Shown here: positions 8,764 to 16,582 of the stretch, in pieces
Numbering within the stretch: position 1 is the stretch's first letter
How the letters are laid out: the number at the start of each line of letters is the position of its first letter
Origin: Saccharopolyspora hirsuta
GTDB taxonomy: Bacteria > Actinomycetota > Actinomycetes > Mycobacteriales > Pseudonocardiaceae
Reading direction: 5' to 3'
DNA: 64,000 nucleotides
Assembly: GCF_008630535.1 (NCBI RefSeq)
Contig: NZ_VWPH01000020.1
Coordinates: forward strand, 62,001 to 126,000
Translations under genes and position numbers: made by a program
The notes under the pieces: generated by a model
Seen by the model: the letters and a program-made list of their open reading frames with translations, nothing else
Told to the model about the DNA's origin: nothing
The model's database searches: none

Positions 8764-9663
8764 TCAGGCCAGGTGCGCGGCGACCGCGCGGGCGGTGTCG
8801 GCGAGCAGCGCGTCGCGGCGCTCGTCGTCCTGCTTCGGCCTGCTGGTCAGGATCGCGATGACGATCGGGGTGCCGTCCTCGGTCCAGGTGACGCCGACGT
8901 CGTTGCGCGTGCCGTAGTCACCCGAGCCGGTCTTCTCCCCGGTGCGCCAGGTCGGCGGCAGCCCGGCGCGGATGGTCTTGTCGCCGGTGGTGTTGGCGAT
9001 GAGCCAGTTGGTCAGCTGGTCGCGCTCCGGGGCCGCGAGCGCGTCGCCGAGCACCAGCGCCCGGTAGCCCGCGGCGATCCCGGCCGGGGTCGAGGTGTCC
9101 CGCTCGTCGCCGGGGATCGCGGTGCCCAGGTCGGTTTCCCACCGGTCCAGCCGGGTGGTCGCATCGCCGATCGAGCGGGCGAACGGGGCGATCGACCCCG
9201 GCCCGCCGCGTTCGCGCAGCAGCAGGTTGGCCGCGGTGTTGTCGCTGACCGTCATGGTCGCCTCGCAGAGCTCGCGGACCGTCATGCCGGTGTCCACGTG
9301 CTTCTCGGTGACGGGCGAGTGGCTCACCAGGTCGTCCCGCGTGTAGCGGATGACCTTGTCGAAGTAGCCGCTGGACAGGCCGTGGTCGCGCAGCAGGGCC
9401 GCGACCGCGTAGGTCTTGAAGGTGGAGCACAGCGCGAACCGCTCGTCGGGGCGGTTCACCAGCATCCGGCCGGTGCGGACGTTGGTCGCGTGCAGCCCCA
9501 GGCGGGCGTCGTAGCGGCGCTCCAGCTCGGCCAGGTCGGGGCCGGGCGGGGCGGGAGCGGGCGGCGGAGCCCCCTTGTCGGTGCCGCACGCCACCAACGC
9601 GGGAACGGCCAGCAGCGCCCCCAGGACAGCGCGTCGCCCGAGTCGAATTTCGTTGTGCCGCAA
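8764..9663 (-). CDS. Class A beta-lactamase, predicted lipoprotein
   Basis: 299 residues, probably from a TTG at 9663 with GGAGAAGTAC upstream. The N-terminus combines a twin-arginine (RLGRRAVLG) with a lipobox LVAC (Cys26), so the enzyme is likely exported by Tat and lipid-anchored outside the membrane. All class A motifs are present: S80-T-F-K83 (Ambler 70-73), S140-D-N142 (130-132), RWETDLG with Glu176 (Glu166) and K244-T-G (234-236). Ambler position 170, normally Asn, is Gly180, as in GES-1. It hydrolyses beta-lactams by a serine acyl-enzyme route. Possible LysR-type and palindromic sites lie in its upstream region. Confidence 0.93.
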   Translation of the reverse strand: MRHNEIRLGRRAVLGALLAVPALVACGTDKGAPPPAPAPPGPDLAELERRYDARLGLHATNVRTGRMLVNRPDERFALCSTFKTYAVAALLRDHGLSSGYFDKVIRYTRDDLVSHSPVTEKHVDTGMTVRELCEATMTVSDNTAANLLLRERGGPGSIAPFARSIGDATTRLDRWETDLGTAIPGDERDTSTPAGIAAGYRALVLGDALAAPERDQLTNWLIANTTGDKTIRAGLPPTWRTGEKTGSGDYGTRNDVGVTWTEDGTPIVIAILTSRPKQDDERRDALLADTARAVAAHLA

Positions 9664-9684
9664 GTACTTCTCCGTTCAGTCCGA

Positions 9685-9702
9685 CGACCGGAGGTCCGGT
9701 CG
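9685..9702. promoter_or_regulatory. Palindrome in the beta-lactamase leader
   Basis: CGACCGGA-GG-TCCGGTCG is a perfect 8-base inverted repeat 22 bases upstream of the class A beta-lactamase start. It could be an operator or a small leader hairpin. No specific regulator can be named. Confidence 0.4.
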
Positions 9703-9758
9703 GGACCAATCAAGCAGCCCTCGTGCGATCGCGCCAATCCGCGGTCGGCGGCACGGCG

Positions 9759-9773
9759 ATAGCGGTTCGCTAT
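9759..9773. promoter_or_regulatory. Candidate LysR box (T-N11-A) upstream of class A beta-lactamase
   Basis: ATAGCG-GTT-CGCTAT is a perfect 6-base inverted repeat matching the T-N11-A rule for LysR-type operators. It lies 96 bases upstream of the beta-lactamase start, in the gap behind the LysR/serine-hydrolase pair. Control by that LysR protein is inference. Confidence 0.45.
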
Positions 9774-9828
9774 GGTCGCAGCGCCCGGCCGGTCGCAACT
9801 GTCCGGTTCGGGCCGGAAAAAAAATTCC

Positions 9829-10719
9829 TCACAGCCGTCCGGAGCGCAGGTCGTTGACGGCGAGCCAGGCGCACTCCCCGATCGCCGAGTCGACGCGCGG
9901 CAGCGCGGAATCGGCTCGCGCGGCGAGGGTGAACACCGCCACCGCGACCGGCTCCTCGCCCTCGAACTGCACCACCGACACCTCGTTGCGCACCGCACCG
10001 ACGGTGCCGGTCTTGCCCGCCACCTGCACGCCCTGGAACGGGAACCCGGACCGCACCCGGTGCATCCAGATCTGGTTGCCCATCAGCCGCCGGATGAACG
10101 CGCACTGCTGCGGCGAGGCGACGGCGTCGGTCCAGATCAGCTCCAGCAGCCGGGTCATCTCGCGCGGGGTGGTGGCGCTCGCGTACGCCGGGTCGTAGGC
10201 GCTGACGGTGCGCGCGGCGTCGTTGTTGCCGAGCAGCTCGAAGGCTTCCGCCGCCGTGGTGGTGCCCAGGTCGCGGACCAGCGAGGCGTGCTGGTCGGCG
10301 GTGCCCCCGACGATCCGGGTGCGGGAGAGCCCCAGGTCGTCGAGCACCTCGGCGACGGCGTCCAGGCCGACGGCGCCGAGGATGACGTCCGCGGCGGAGT
10401 TGTCCGACACCGCCATCATCGAGGCGGCCAGATCGCGCCAGGACACCGTCACCGGGTCGAGGAACGTCGAGAAACCGCTCGGCCCCGGGGTGCAGGACGT
10501 CGGGTCGATCCGCACCGCGGCGCGCGGGTCGAGCCGACCGGCGTCGAACGCCCGGCACAGCGCCACCAGCAGCGGCAGCTTGTAGACCGAGGCGGTGACC
10601 ACCAGCTCGTCCGCACCGGCGCAGATCTCCCGCCCGCCGCCGAACTGCGTCGCGTGCACCCAGCCCTCCGCACCGGCGTCGGCGAGCACCTCGCGGATCC
10701 GCCGCTCCACCGGGCTCAT
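9829..10719 (-). CDS. Beta-lactamase-like serine hydrolase, no signal peptide
   Basis: 296 residues, ATG at 10719 overlapping the LysR stop (ATGA), so translation is coupled. It has the penicillin-binding fold motifs S44-V-Y-K47, S105-D-N107 and K236-T-G238, but no recognisable RxExxLN omega loop, which suggests that the deacylating glutamate of class A enzymes is missing or moved. There is no signal peptide or lipobox. It could be a cytoplasmic relative of class A beta-lactamases (Beta-lactamase2 family), a hydrolase of other esters or amides, or a penicillin sensor acting with its LysR partner. Activity cannot be predicted. Confidence 0.8.
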   Translation of the reverse strand: MSPVERRIREVLADAGAEGWVHATQFGGGREICAGADELVVTASVYKLPLLVALCRAFDAGRLDPRAAVRIDPTSCTPGPSGFSTFLDPVTVSWRDLAASMMAVSDNSAADVILGAVGLDAVAEVLDDLGLSRTRIVGGTADQHASLVRDLGTTTAAEAFELLGNNDAARTVSAYDPAYASATTPREMTRLLELIWTDAVASPQQCAFIRRLMGNQIWMHRVRSGFPFQGVQVAGKTGTVGAVRNEVSVVQFEGEEPVAVAVFTLAARADSALPRVDSAIGECAWLAVNDLRSGRL

Positions 10720-11588
10720 CGGGTTCCCCGCAGGGACGCCTCGAACGCGCCCACCACGTCGTCGGCCGCCGATTCCTGCCAGACCAGCCGGACCCGCAGC
10801 GCGAGGTCGTCCCCGGCCGGGGCCCGGACCGCGCCCGGGCCGTCCAGCTCCGGGTCGGTGGTCAGGGCGAACGCCCGCCCGGCGGCGACCGCGGTGATGG
10901 CGTCGCGGTCCCCGGGCGCGGGCAGGAAGTCGGGGTCCAGGCCCTTGGCCCGCAAGGTGTCCACGAGCAGGTCGAACGCGGCCGTGCCGTGGCTGCGGGG
11001 AGCCGTCGCGCAGGCCAGGCCGCGCAGCGCCCGGAGCGACGGCCTGCGGTCGGCCGCCGGGTGCTCGGCCGGGATCAGCAGCCAGCGCGGGATCTTCAGG
11101 ACCGGGCCGGGCGTCAGCGCGCCGATGAGCGCGGGGTGGTGCACCGCCGCGCAGTCGAGCCGACCGGCGGCGACCGCCTCGACCAGGTCGGTGGTCGGCG
11201 CGGTCGTGGTGATCACGGTGCGGGCGGCCGGGTCCGGCGCCGCCGCGCGCACCGCGGCCGTGCACGCCGCGACCTGCCGGTCGCTGAGCGCCGGGATGAC
11301 GCCGATGCGCACCGCGCCGCGGTTCTCCCGCTGCCGCCGGGCCTCCTCCTCGAACTGCTCGGCGCCGTCGAGCAGCGCCCGCGCCCGGGGCAGCAGCTCG
11401 GCCCCGGCGGTGGTCAGCTGCACCCCGCGCGAGCCCCGGGTGAGCAGGGTGATCCCGAGCCGGGTCTCCAGCCGCTGCACGCCCTGCGAGACCGGCGGCT
11501 GGGTCATGCCGAGCCGGTCGGCGGCGTGCCCGAAGTGCCCTTCCTCGGCGACCGCCACGAAGAACCGGAGATGGCGAAGCAAGTCCAC
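10716..11588 (-). CDS. LysR-family transcriptional regulator
   Basis: 290 residues from a GTG at 11588 (VDLLRHLRFFVAVAEEGHF); the longer frame upstream is poor coding sequence. Residues 1-60 are the canonical LysR winged HTH (FGHAADRLGMTQPPVSQGVQRLETRLG, LLTRGSRGVQLTTAG). The rest is the periplasmic-binding-protein-like effector domain starting at VRIGVIPALSD. It is co-directional with and overlaps the beta-lactamase-like gene, unlike the classic divergent ampR-ampC layout. A T-N11-A palindrome in front of the next downstream gene, a true class A beta-lactamase, suggests that it controls that gene. The inducer is unknown. Confidence 0.87.
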   Translation of the reverse strand: MDLLRHLRFFVAVAEEGHFGHAADRLGMTQPPVSQGVQRLETRLGITLLTRGSRGVQLTTAGAELLPRARALLDGAEQFEEEARRQRENRGAVRIGVIPALSDRQVAACTAAVRAAAPDPAARTVITTTAPTTDLVEAVAAGRLDCAAVHHPALIGALTPGPVLKIPRWLLIPAEHPAADRRPSLRALRGLACATAPRSHGTAAFDLLVDTLRAKGLDPDFLPAPGDRDAITAVAAGRAFALTTDPELDGPGAVRAPAGDDLALRVRLVWQESAADDVVGAFEASLRGTR

Positions 11589-11644
11589 GCGCCGATCCAA
11601 CCACCGCCGGTGGGCGCCGACCTCGCCGACGCCCACCGGCCGGT

Positions 11645-12874
11645 TCACCGCGCGGGGACGACCGCGTCCGCCGTCCTGGTGGAGGTCCAGTGCAGGACAC
11701 GCTCCAGCGGCCCGCGGCCGAGGAGCGGCCGCCACAACCCGCAGAGCACCAGCGAACCCAGCGCCAGGACGAGCAGCGGCAGCCACGGCTGCTCGCCGAG
11801 CCCCTGCATCAGCGGCTCCAGCAGCAGCCCCTGCACCGTGTACACGGTCAGGGCCAGTGCGCCGACCGCCGCCAGCGGGGCCAGCGGGGTGCGCAGGTGG
11901 TCACCGGCGAACAGGCAGAGCGCCAGGACCGCGAGGGCGGCACCGGTCGAGGCGACGATCTCGAACGGCGTCCCGGTGTGCGGGCCGTTGATCAGCAGGA
12001 ACGCCGGGGTGGTCGTGGGCACGACGCCGAAGCCGAACATCTGCAGCAGTTCGAGCGGTTCCTTGCCGATCTCCGCGGCGATCGGCTGCAGGTTGTCCAG
12101 CGTCGGCTGCAGGGCCCGGACACCGCCGAAGACGTGCAGGGCGAGCCAGGAGCCGCCCGTGCCGACCACGGCCAGGACGACACCGCTGATCAGCAGCTTC
12201 AGCCGCACCGCGGTCGACCGCAGGTCCAACCGGCCGACGGCCAGCCCGGCGAGCACGAACGGCATCCAGGTCAGCACCGGGTAGGCACCGTCGAGCAGCA
12301 GCCGCTGGAAACCGGCGACGGCCGCGTCCCACGAGGTCAAGTCGCTGAACGCCAGCGCACCACCGGCCGTGTCGCCGCTGCCGATCGCGCCGCGGAGGAA
12401 GAAGGAGGCGACCGGCCCGGCGATCGCCCACACCGCGGCGAGCACCAGCAGCGCCGCGGGCCGCAGGCGCAGGAACGGCAGGGTCAGCAGGAAGTAGAGC
12501 GCGTAGAACGAAAGGATCACCATCATCGGGGTGCCCAGTTGCGTCAGCGCCATGCCGAGTGCGAAGAGGACGACCGCGCGCACCGCGATCCGCACCCGGT
12601 CCCGGCGCAGCGCCAGGCCCTCGTGCGGTCGGCTGCCCCCGGTCAGCAGCGCCAGCGACACCCCGGCCAGGGTGGCGAACAGGATCGAGGCGTGCCCGTT
12701 GCCGAGCGCCGCCAGGAACTCCGCCGCGCCCCCGGCTGCCGGGTTGAGCGCCGCCGGACCGGCGTGCGCGACGAACATCCCGAGGACCGCCAGTCCCCTG
12801 GCGATGTCGACGCCGTGGAGGCGGGTGCGGACGGGAACCCGCGTCGCAGGCGGACTTTCGTTCGTGAAAACCAT
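11645..12874 (-). CDS. DUF418/DUF1624-type polytopic membrane protein
   Basis: 409 residues from ATG at 12874. The N-terminus RLHGVDIARGLAVLGMFVAHAG is the HGSNAT-like (DUF1624) start with conserved Asp-Ala-Arg-Gly. About ten membrane segments follow, and the C-terminal half (from about residue 250, LTVYTVQGLLLEPL) is DUF418. Related proteins are putative membrane acyltransferases or transporters, and the substrate is unknown. The gene is divergent from the histidine kinase, with 165 bases between. A second frame of similar length over the same bases is a shadow. Confidence 0.75.
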   Translation of the reverse strand: MVFTNESPPATRVPVRTRLHGVDIARGLAVLGMFVAHAGPAALNPAAGGAAEFLAALGNGHASILFATLAGVSLALLTGGSRPHEGLALRRDRVRIAVRAVVLFALGMALTQLGTPMMVILSFYALYFLLTLPFLRLRPAALLVLAAVWAIAGPVASFFLRGAIGSGDTAGGALAFSDLTSWDAAVAGFQRLLLDGAYPVLTWMPFVLAGLAVGRLDLRSTAVRLKLLISGVVLAVVGTGGSWLALHVFGGVRALQPTLDNLQPIAAEIGKEPLELLQMFGFGVVPTTTPAFLLINGPHTGTPFEIVASTGAALAVLALCLFAGDHLRTPLAPLAAVGALALTVYTVQGLLLEPLMQGLGEQPWLPLLVLALGSLVLCGLWRPLLGRGPLERVLHWTSTRTADAVVPAR

Positions 12875-13039
12875 GCCGCGACGGTATGGCGAGCGGCGCT
12901 GCGCGGTCGTCGCACTGCGGGCCCATTCGCCGATCATCCGCCAGGCGCACGGAGATCGCGCGCCGCGCGACCACGTCATACCCCAGGCGTACGACCCGGG
13001 GTCAATCCGGCGCGACGCCGGTTGCCATAGGCTCGCGGC

Positions 13040-14263
13040 GTGGCAACCGAGAAGCTGAGCGCGCCCTCGTCGAGCACTCCCGAACCGGAGGAAGAGCCCT
13101 TCGTCGGTACGCGGCCGTCCTGGCTCGCGGGCGTGCCGCGGTGGGTGCTGCTGGTGACCGTCAGCGCCGTCACCTTCGGGCTCTCGACCTGGAGCATCGT
13201 GCAGAACAACCCGGACTTCGGCGACGCGCTGCCGAAGCTGGTCGGAGCGCTGGCCGCCGCGCTCGCGCTGCTCGGCATGCGCCGGTTCCCGGTGACCGTG
13301 CTCCTCGCCACCACGGTCGTGCACGTGCTGGTCCCGCTGTCCATGGGCCAGCTCCCCGCGCTGTACTCGCTGGGCGCCTACGGGCGGAAGAGCTGGCAGG
13401 TCTGGAGCGTCGCGGCGCTGGTCGTCCTGGTGGAGGTCACCTGGACGTTCTGGCCGTTCGACGTGAACCCCGACGTGCTCGTCACCGGCCTCGTGATGCG
13501 GGCGCTCGTGCTGCTCTTCCCCGTCGTCGTCGGCCGCTACATGGCCGGTCGCCGCGCCAGGCTGGTGCACTGGGTGGAGCGGGCCGAACGCGCCGAGCGC
13601 GAGCGCGCCCTGATCGCCGAGCGCACGCGCAGCGAGGAGCGGGCCCGCATCGCCCGCGAGATGCACGACTCCGTCGCGCACCAGGTGAGCCTGGTCGTCG
13701 TGCACGCCGGTGCGCTGGAGATGGTGGCGAAGGCCGATCCGGAGAAGGCGGCCAGCGCGGCGGCGACCATCCAGCAGGTGGGGCGCGGCGCGCTGGACGA
13801 GCTGCGGCAGATGATCGGCGTGCTGCGCGCCAACCCCGGCGACGAGACCCCGGAACCGCCGCAGCCGAAGCTCAAGGACCTCGAAGCGCTCGTGTCGGCC
13901 TCCCGCGAGGCCGGGCTCGACGTCGAGCTGGAGATCACCGGCGACCGCCGCGACCTGTCCGACCAGGTGGAGCGCGCTGCCTACCGGGTCGTGCAGGAAG
14001 CCCTGACCAACGTCCACAAGCACGCCGGTGGCGCGCGGGCCACCGTCTCGCTGGACTACGGGCCGAAGCAGCTCGCGGTCTCGATCCGCAACGGCCGCCC
14101 GGCCGCGGGCTTCCAGCGCAGCCTGCCCAGCGGCGGTCAGGGCCTGATCGGGCTGGCCGAGCGGGTGCAGCTGGCCGGTGGCGAGATCCGCTCCGGCCAG
14201 CTGCCCGACGGTGGTTTCGAGATCGCGGCCGCGCTCCCGGCCCAGCCGCGCGACCTCAGCTGA
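13040..14263 (+). CDS. Orphan sensor histidine kinase (HisKA_3 type)
   Basis: 407 residues from GTG at 13040. TAGGCT ends 6 bases before it and there is no ribosome site, so the mRNA is probably leaderless. After a Pro/Glu-rich tail come about five membrane helices (residues 30-165), a coiled coil (RAERERALIAERTRSEERARIA) and the dimerisation/phosphoacceptor segment REMHDSVAHQ with His209. The HATPase domain has N-box VVQEALTNVHKHA and a GQGLIGLAERV G-box. This is the NarL/DesK-type kinase class, which normally pairs with a LuxR-type response regulator, but none is adjacent, so it must act on an unlinked partner. The C-terminus overlaps the convergent VanZ-RDD gene by 8 bases. Confidence 0.85.
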   Translation: MATEKLSAPSSSTPEPEEEPFVGTRPSWLAGVPRWVLLVTVSAVTFGLSTWSIVQNNPDFGDALPKLVGALAAALALLGMRRFPVTVLLATTVVHVLVPLSMGQLPALYSLGAYGRKSWQVWSVAALVVLVEVTWTFWPFDVNPDVLVTGLVMRALVLLFPVVVGRYMAGRRARLVHWVERAERAERERALIAERTRSEERARIAREMHDSVAHQVSLVVVHAGALEMVAKADPEKAASAAATIQQVGRGALDELRQMIGVLRANPGDETPEPPQPKLKDLEALVSASREAGLDVELEITGDRRDLSDQVERAAYRVVQEALTNVHKHAGGARATVSLDYGPKQLAVSIRNGRPAAGFQRSLPSGGQGLIGLAERVQLAGGEIRSGQLPDGGFEIAAALPAQPRDLS

Positions 14264-15395
14264 GGACTTCGACCCGATCGACGGCGCGGGAGTCGGTCAG
14301 CCGCAACCCGGTCAGCACGTAGGACAGCCCGCGGTGCCCGGCCGTGGTGAACAGGGCGATGAGCGACGCGAGGCCGAGGATGAGCGAGAGCGTCGACAGC
14401 ACGCCCAACCCGGGCAGCGCGCCCAGCTGTGTCAGGAGCACGTAGCCGCCGACGCCGAGGAGGCTGCGGAGCAGGCGCATGCCGGGTCCGGCCGGGCGCC
14501 CGTCACTACGCACGGCCTGCAGCCGCACGATGCGCTGCCCGAGGCTGGGCGCCTTGCCCGCCAGCGGGACGACTACCGCCAGCAGGAACCACGGGACCAA
14601 CGGTGCCGCTGCGTTGACCTCGGCGTACCCGGCCAGCTCGGCAGGCGCGGTGGTACCCATGATCAGCTCGCCGTGCACCACGAGCAGGAGCACGTTGCCG
14701 AGGGTGACGAAGATCGCGCCCAGGAACTGGAACGCCATCAGGTCGCAGATCATCGCGAGCAGCCGCCGAGACCTGGTGACCGGCCGCGGCTCGCCGGGAT
14801 CGGTGTCGAGGCGCTGGCCCGGCACGGCGCGCAGCACCGGTGCCGCGAGCGCGCCCAGCAGCGCACCCAAGCCGTTGGCGATCAGGTCGTCGACGTCGAA
14901 CAGCCGGTACGCGCACGGGTACAGGAACCAGATGCCGGTGCCCTGCGTCACCTCGATCAGCAGCGACACACCCGCGCCGATCGCCGTGGTGGCCAGCACC
15001 CCGCGCCGGAACATGTACCGCACGAACATGCCCAGCGGCACGAACAGCGCGACGTTCAGCAGCACCTGGGTCAGCGCCGGGTTGCGCAGCGTGGCGGCGA
15101 CCCCGGTGCCGATCGCCTCCTTCTGCATGTCGTCGAGGAAGCCGAACGGGGTCCACTGTGGACCGCTCGTGCCGTGGACAGCGCAGAAGTCCGGGCGCAG
15201 CTCGGGCATCGGGAGGAGCACGTAGGCGACCAGCGCGAGGCTGTAGACGAGCCCGGCGAGGGCCAGCGCGGCGTTGCCGATGCCGAGTTCGCCACGTCTG
15301 CGGTACTGCCTCGCGACGTACGGGACGAACAGGGCGATCGCCAGGAGGCCCCCGACGGCGACCGCCACCACAGCCGGAATCAACCGCGTGCTCAA
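14256..15395 (-). CDS. VanZ-RDD fusion membrane protein
   Basis: 379 residues. Residues about 1-170 are VanZ-like (LLPMPELRPDF, NVALFVPLGMFVRYMF, SLLIEVTQ and DVDDLIANGLGALLG). Residues about 195-370 are an RDD domain (RRLLAMICDLMAFQFLGAIF, PSLGQRIVRLQAV). Both are multi-helix membrane domains. VanZ proteins are linked to glycopeptide/lipopeptide resistance and RDD proteins to transport or envelope roles. The fusion is seen in other actinobacteria but has no established function. Confidence 0.8.
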   Translation of the reverse strand: MSTRLIPAVVAVAVGGLLAIALFVPYVARQYRRRGELGIGNAALALAGLVYSLALVAYVLLPMPELRPDFCAVHGTSGPQWTPFGFLDDMQKEAIGTGVAATLRNPALTQVLLNVALFVPLGMFVRYMFRRGVLATTAIGAGVSLLIEVTQGTGIWFLYPCAYRLFDVDDLIANGLGALLGALAAPVLRAVPGQRLDTDPGEPRPVTRSRRLLAMICDLMAFQFLGAIFVTLGNVLLLVVHGELIMGTTAPAELAGYAEVNAAAPLVPWFLLAVVVPLAGKAPSLGQRIVRLQAVRSDGRPAGPGMRLLRSLLGVGGYVLLTQLGALPGLGVLSTLSLILGLASLIALFTTAGHRGLSYVLTGLRLTDSRAVDRVEVLS

Positions 15396-15524
15396 AACTC
15401 CACTATCCCATCGAAGAAGGACGGATCAGCGCAGGAGGCGGCAGCTCCGCACACCCCCGCGAACGGACCCGGCGATCCTAACCGGCGCGGTGCGGACCCG
15501 CGCTCCGGCGCTGCCGCTCCCCCT

Positions 15525-16532
15525 TCAGAGGGTCACCGCCTCCGTGTTCTGGATGCCGCCGAGGATCAGCAGCAGGCAGATGACGCCGTTGATCACCTTG
15601 TGCGACAGGAAGATCGCCACGAACTCGCGGATCGTCGCGCTCGGCCAGTAGTACCGGGCGGTGGGCGAACCGATCACCTGGCCGTTGACCTTCTCCGCGC
15701 GGGCGGTGCGCGCGGCGCGCATCACGTGGAAGTTGTTGGTGACCACCAGGCAGCGGAAGTCCGGCTTCAGCTGCGCCATGATCGCCTTGCTGAACCGCAG
15801 GTTCTGCTCGGTGGTGCGGGACTGGTCCTCGACCAGGACCTGGTCGGCGGGCACGCCCTTCTCGATCAGGTAGTCGGCCATCGCCCGCGCCTCGGGCAGG
15901 TCCTCGCCCGGCCCCTGCCCGCCGGAGGTCACCAGCAGCGGCTGCCGCCCCTTCGCGCGCTCGGCCTCGAACACCTCGCGCCCCCGGTCGAGGCGGCTGG
16001 CCAGCAGCGGCGGAACGCGCGAGCCGATCAGCCCCGAACCGAGCACCACGATGAAGTCGACGTTGGTCCGGTGCGGGAACTTGCCGTAGACGAAGGAGTA
16101 GAGCAGGAAGCACACGAACAGGAACGACACGTAGAACAGCACGCTGTTCACCGCGCCGGTGAACATCAGGAGCGGCTTCCACCGGAAGTACCCGGCCACG
16201 CCGGTCAGCACGATCATCCCGATGATCCCGAGCCCGGCGGCCAGCGACAGCAGGTTGGCCACCCGCCTGCCCTCGCGGCGCAGCATGGTGATCCCGTTGG
16301 CGATCAGGAACCCGGCGAGCACCAGCACGGTGATCGGCACCAGGATCACCAGCACCACGAGGATCATCGAAGCGGCGAGCTCCGAGACCATCGCGAGCTG
16401 GAACAGCAGCCCGGCGACCAGGAACATCAGGCAGAAGAACAGGTAGACGCCGTTGCGCACCCGTCGGCGGTCGCGGAGGAAACCGATCGCGAAGACGACG
16501 AACAGCGCAGCGGCGATCACGAGGAAGAGCAC
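15525..16532 (-). CDS. YdcF/DUF218-family membrane protein
   Basis: 335 residues from a GTG at 16532, with TAGCCT seven bases upstream (leaderless). The open frame continues upstream to 17078, but that part is antisense-like Gly/Arg sequence. About five membrane helices (1-150) are followed by the DUF218 Rossmann-like domain: VDFIVVLGSGLIGSRVPPLL, LLVTSGGQGPGEDLPEARAMADYL, VEDQSRTTEQNLRFSKAI, CLVVTNNFHVMRA. This matches the larger YdcF/ElyC-type proteins implicated in envelope metabolism. It lies last in the co-directional type VII island but has its own promoter. Confidence 0.82.
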   Translation of the reverse strand: MLFLVIAAALFVVFAIGFLRDRRRVRNGVYLFFCLMFLVAGLLFQLAMVSELAASMILVVLVILVPITVLVLAGFLIANGITMLRREGRRVANLLSLAAGLGIIGMIVLTGVAGYFRWKPLLMFTGAVNSVLFYVSFLFVCFLLYSFVYGKFPHRTNVDFIVVLGSGLIGSRVPPLLASRLDRGREVFEAERAKGRQPLLVTSGGQGPGEDLPEARAMADYLIEKGVPADQVLVEDQSRTTEQNLRFSKAIMAQLKPDFRCLVVTNNFHVMRAARTARAEKVNGQVIGSPTARYYWPSATIREFVAIFLSHKVINGVICLLLILGGIQNTEAVTL

Positions 16533-16582
16533 GGCCAGAAGGCTAACCGACCGGTGATCACCCCGGCACCAGCACGCGCGGT

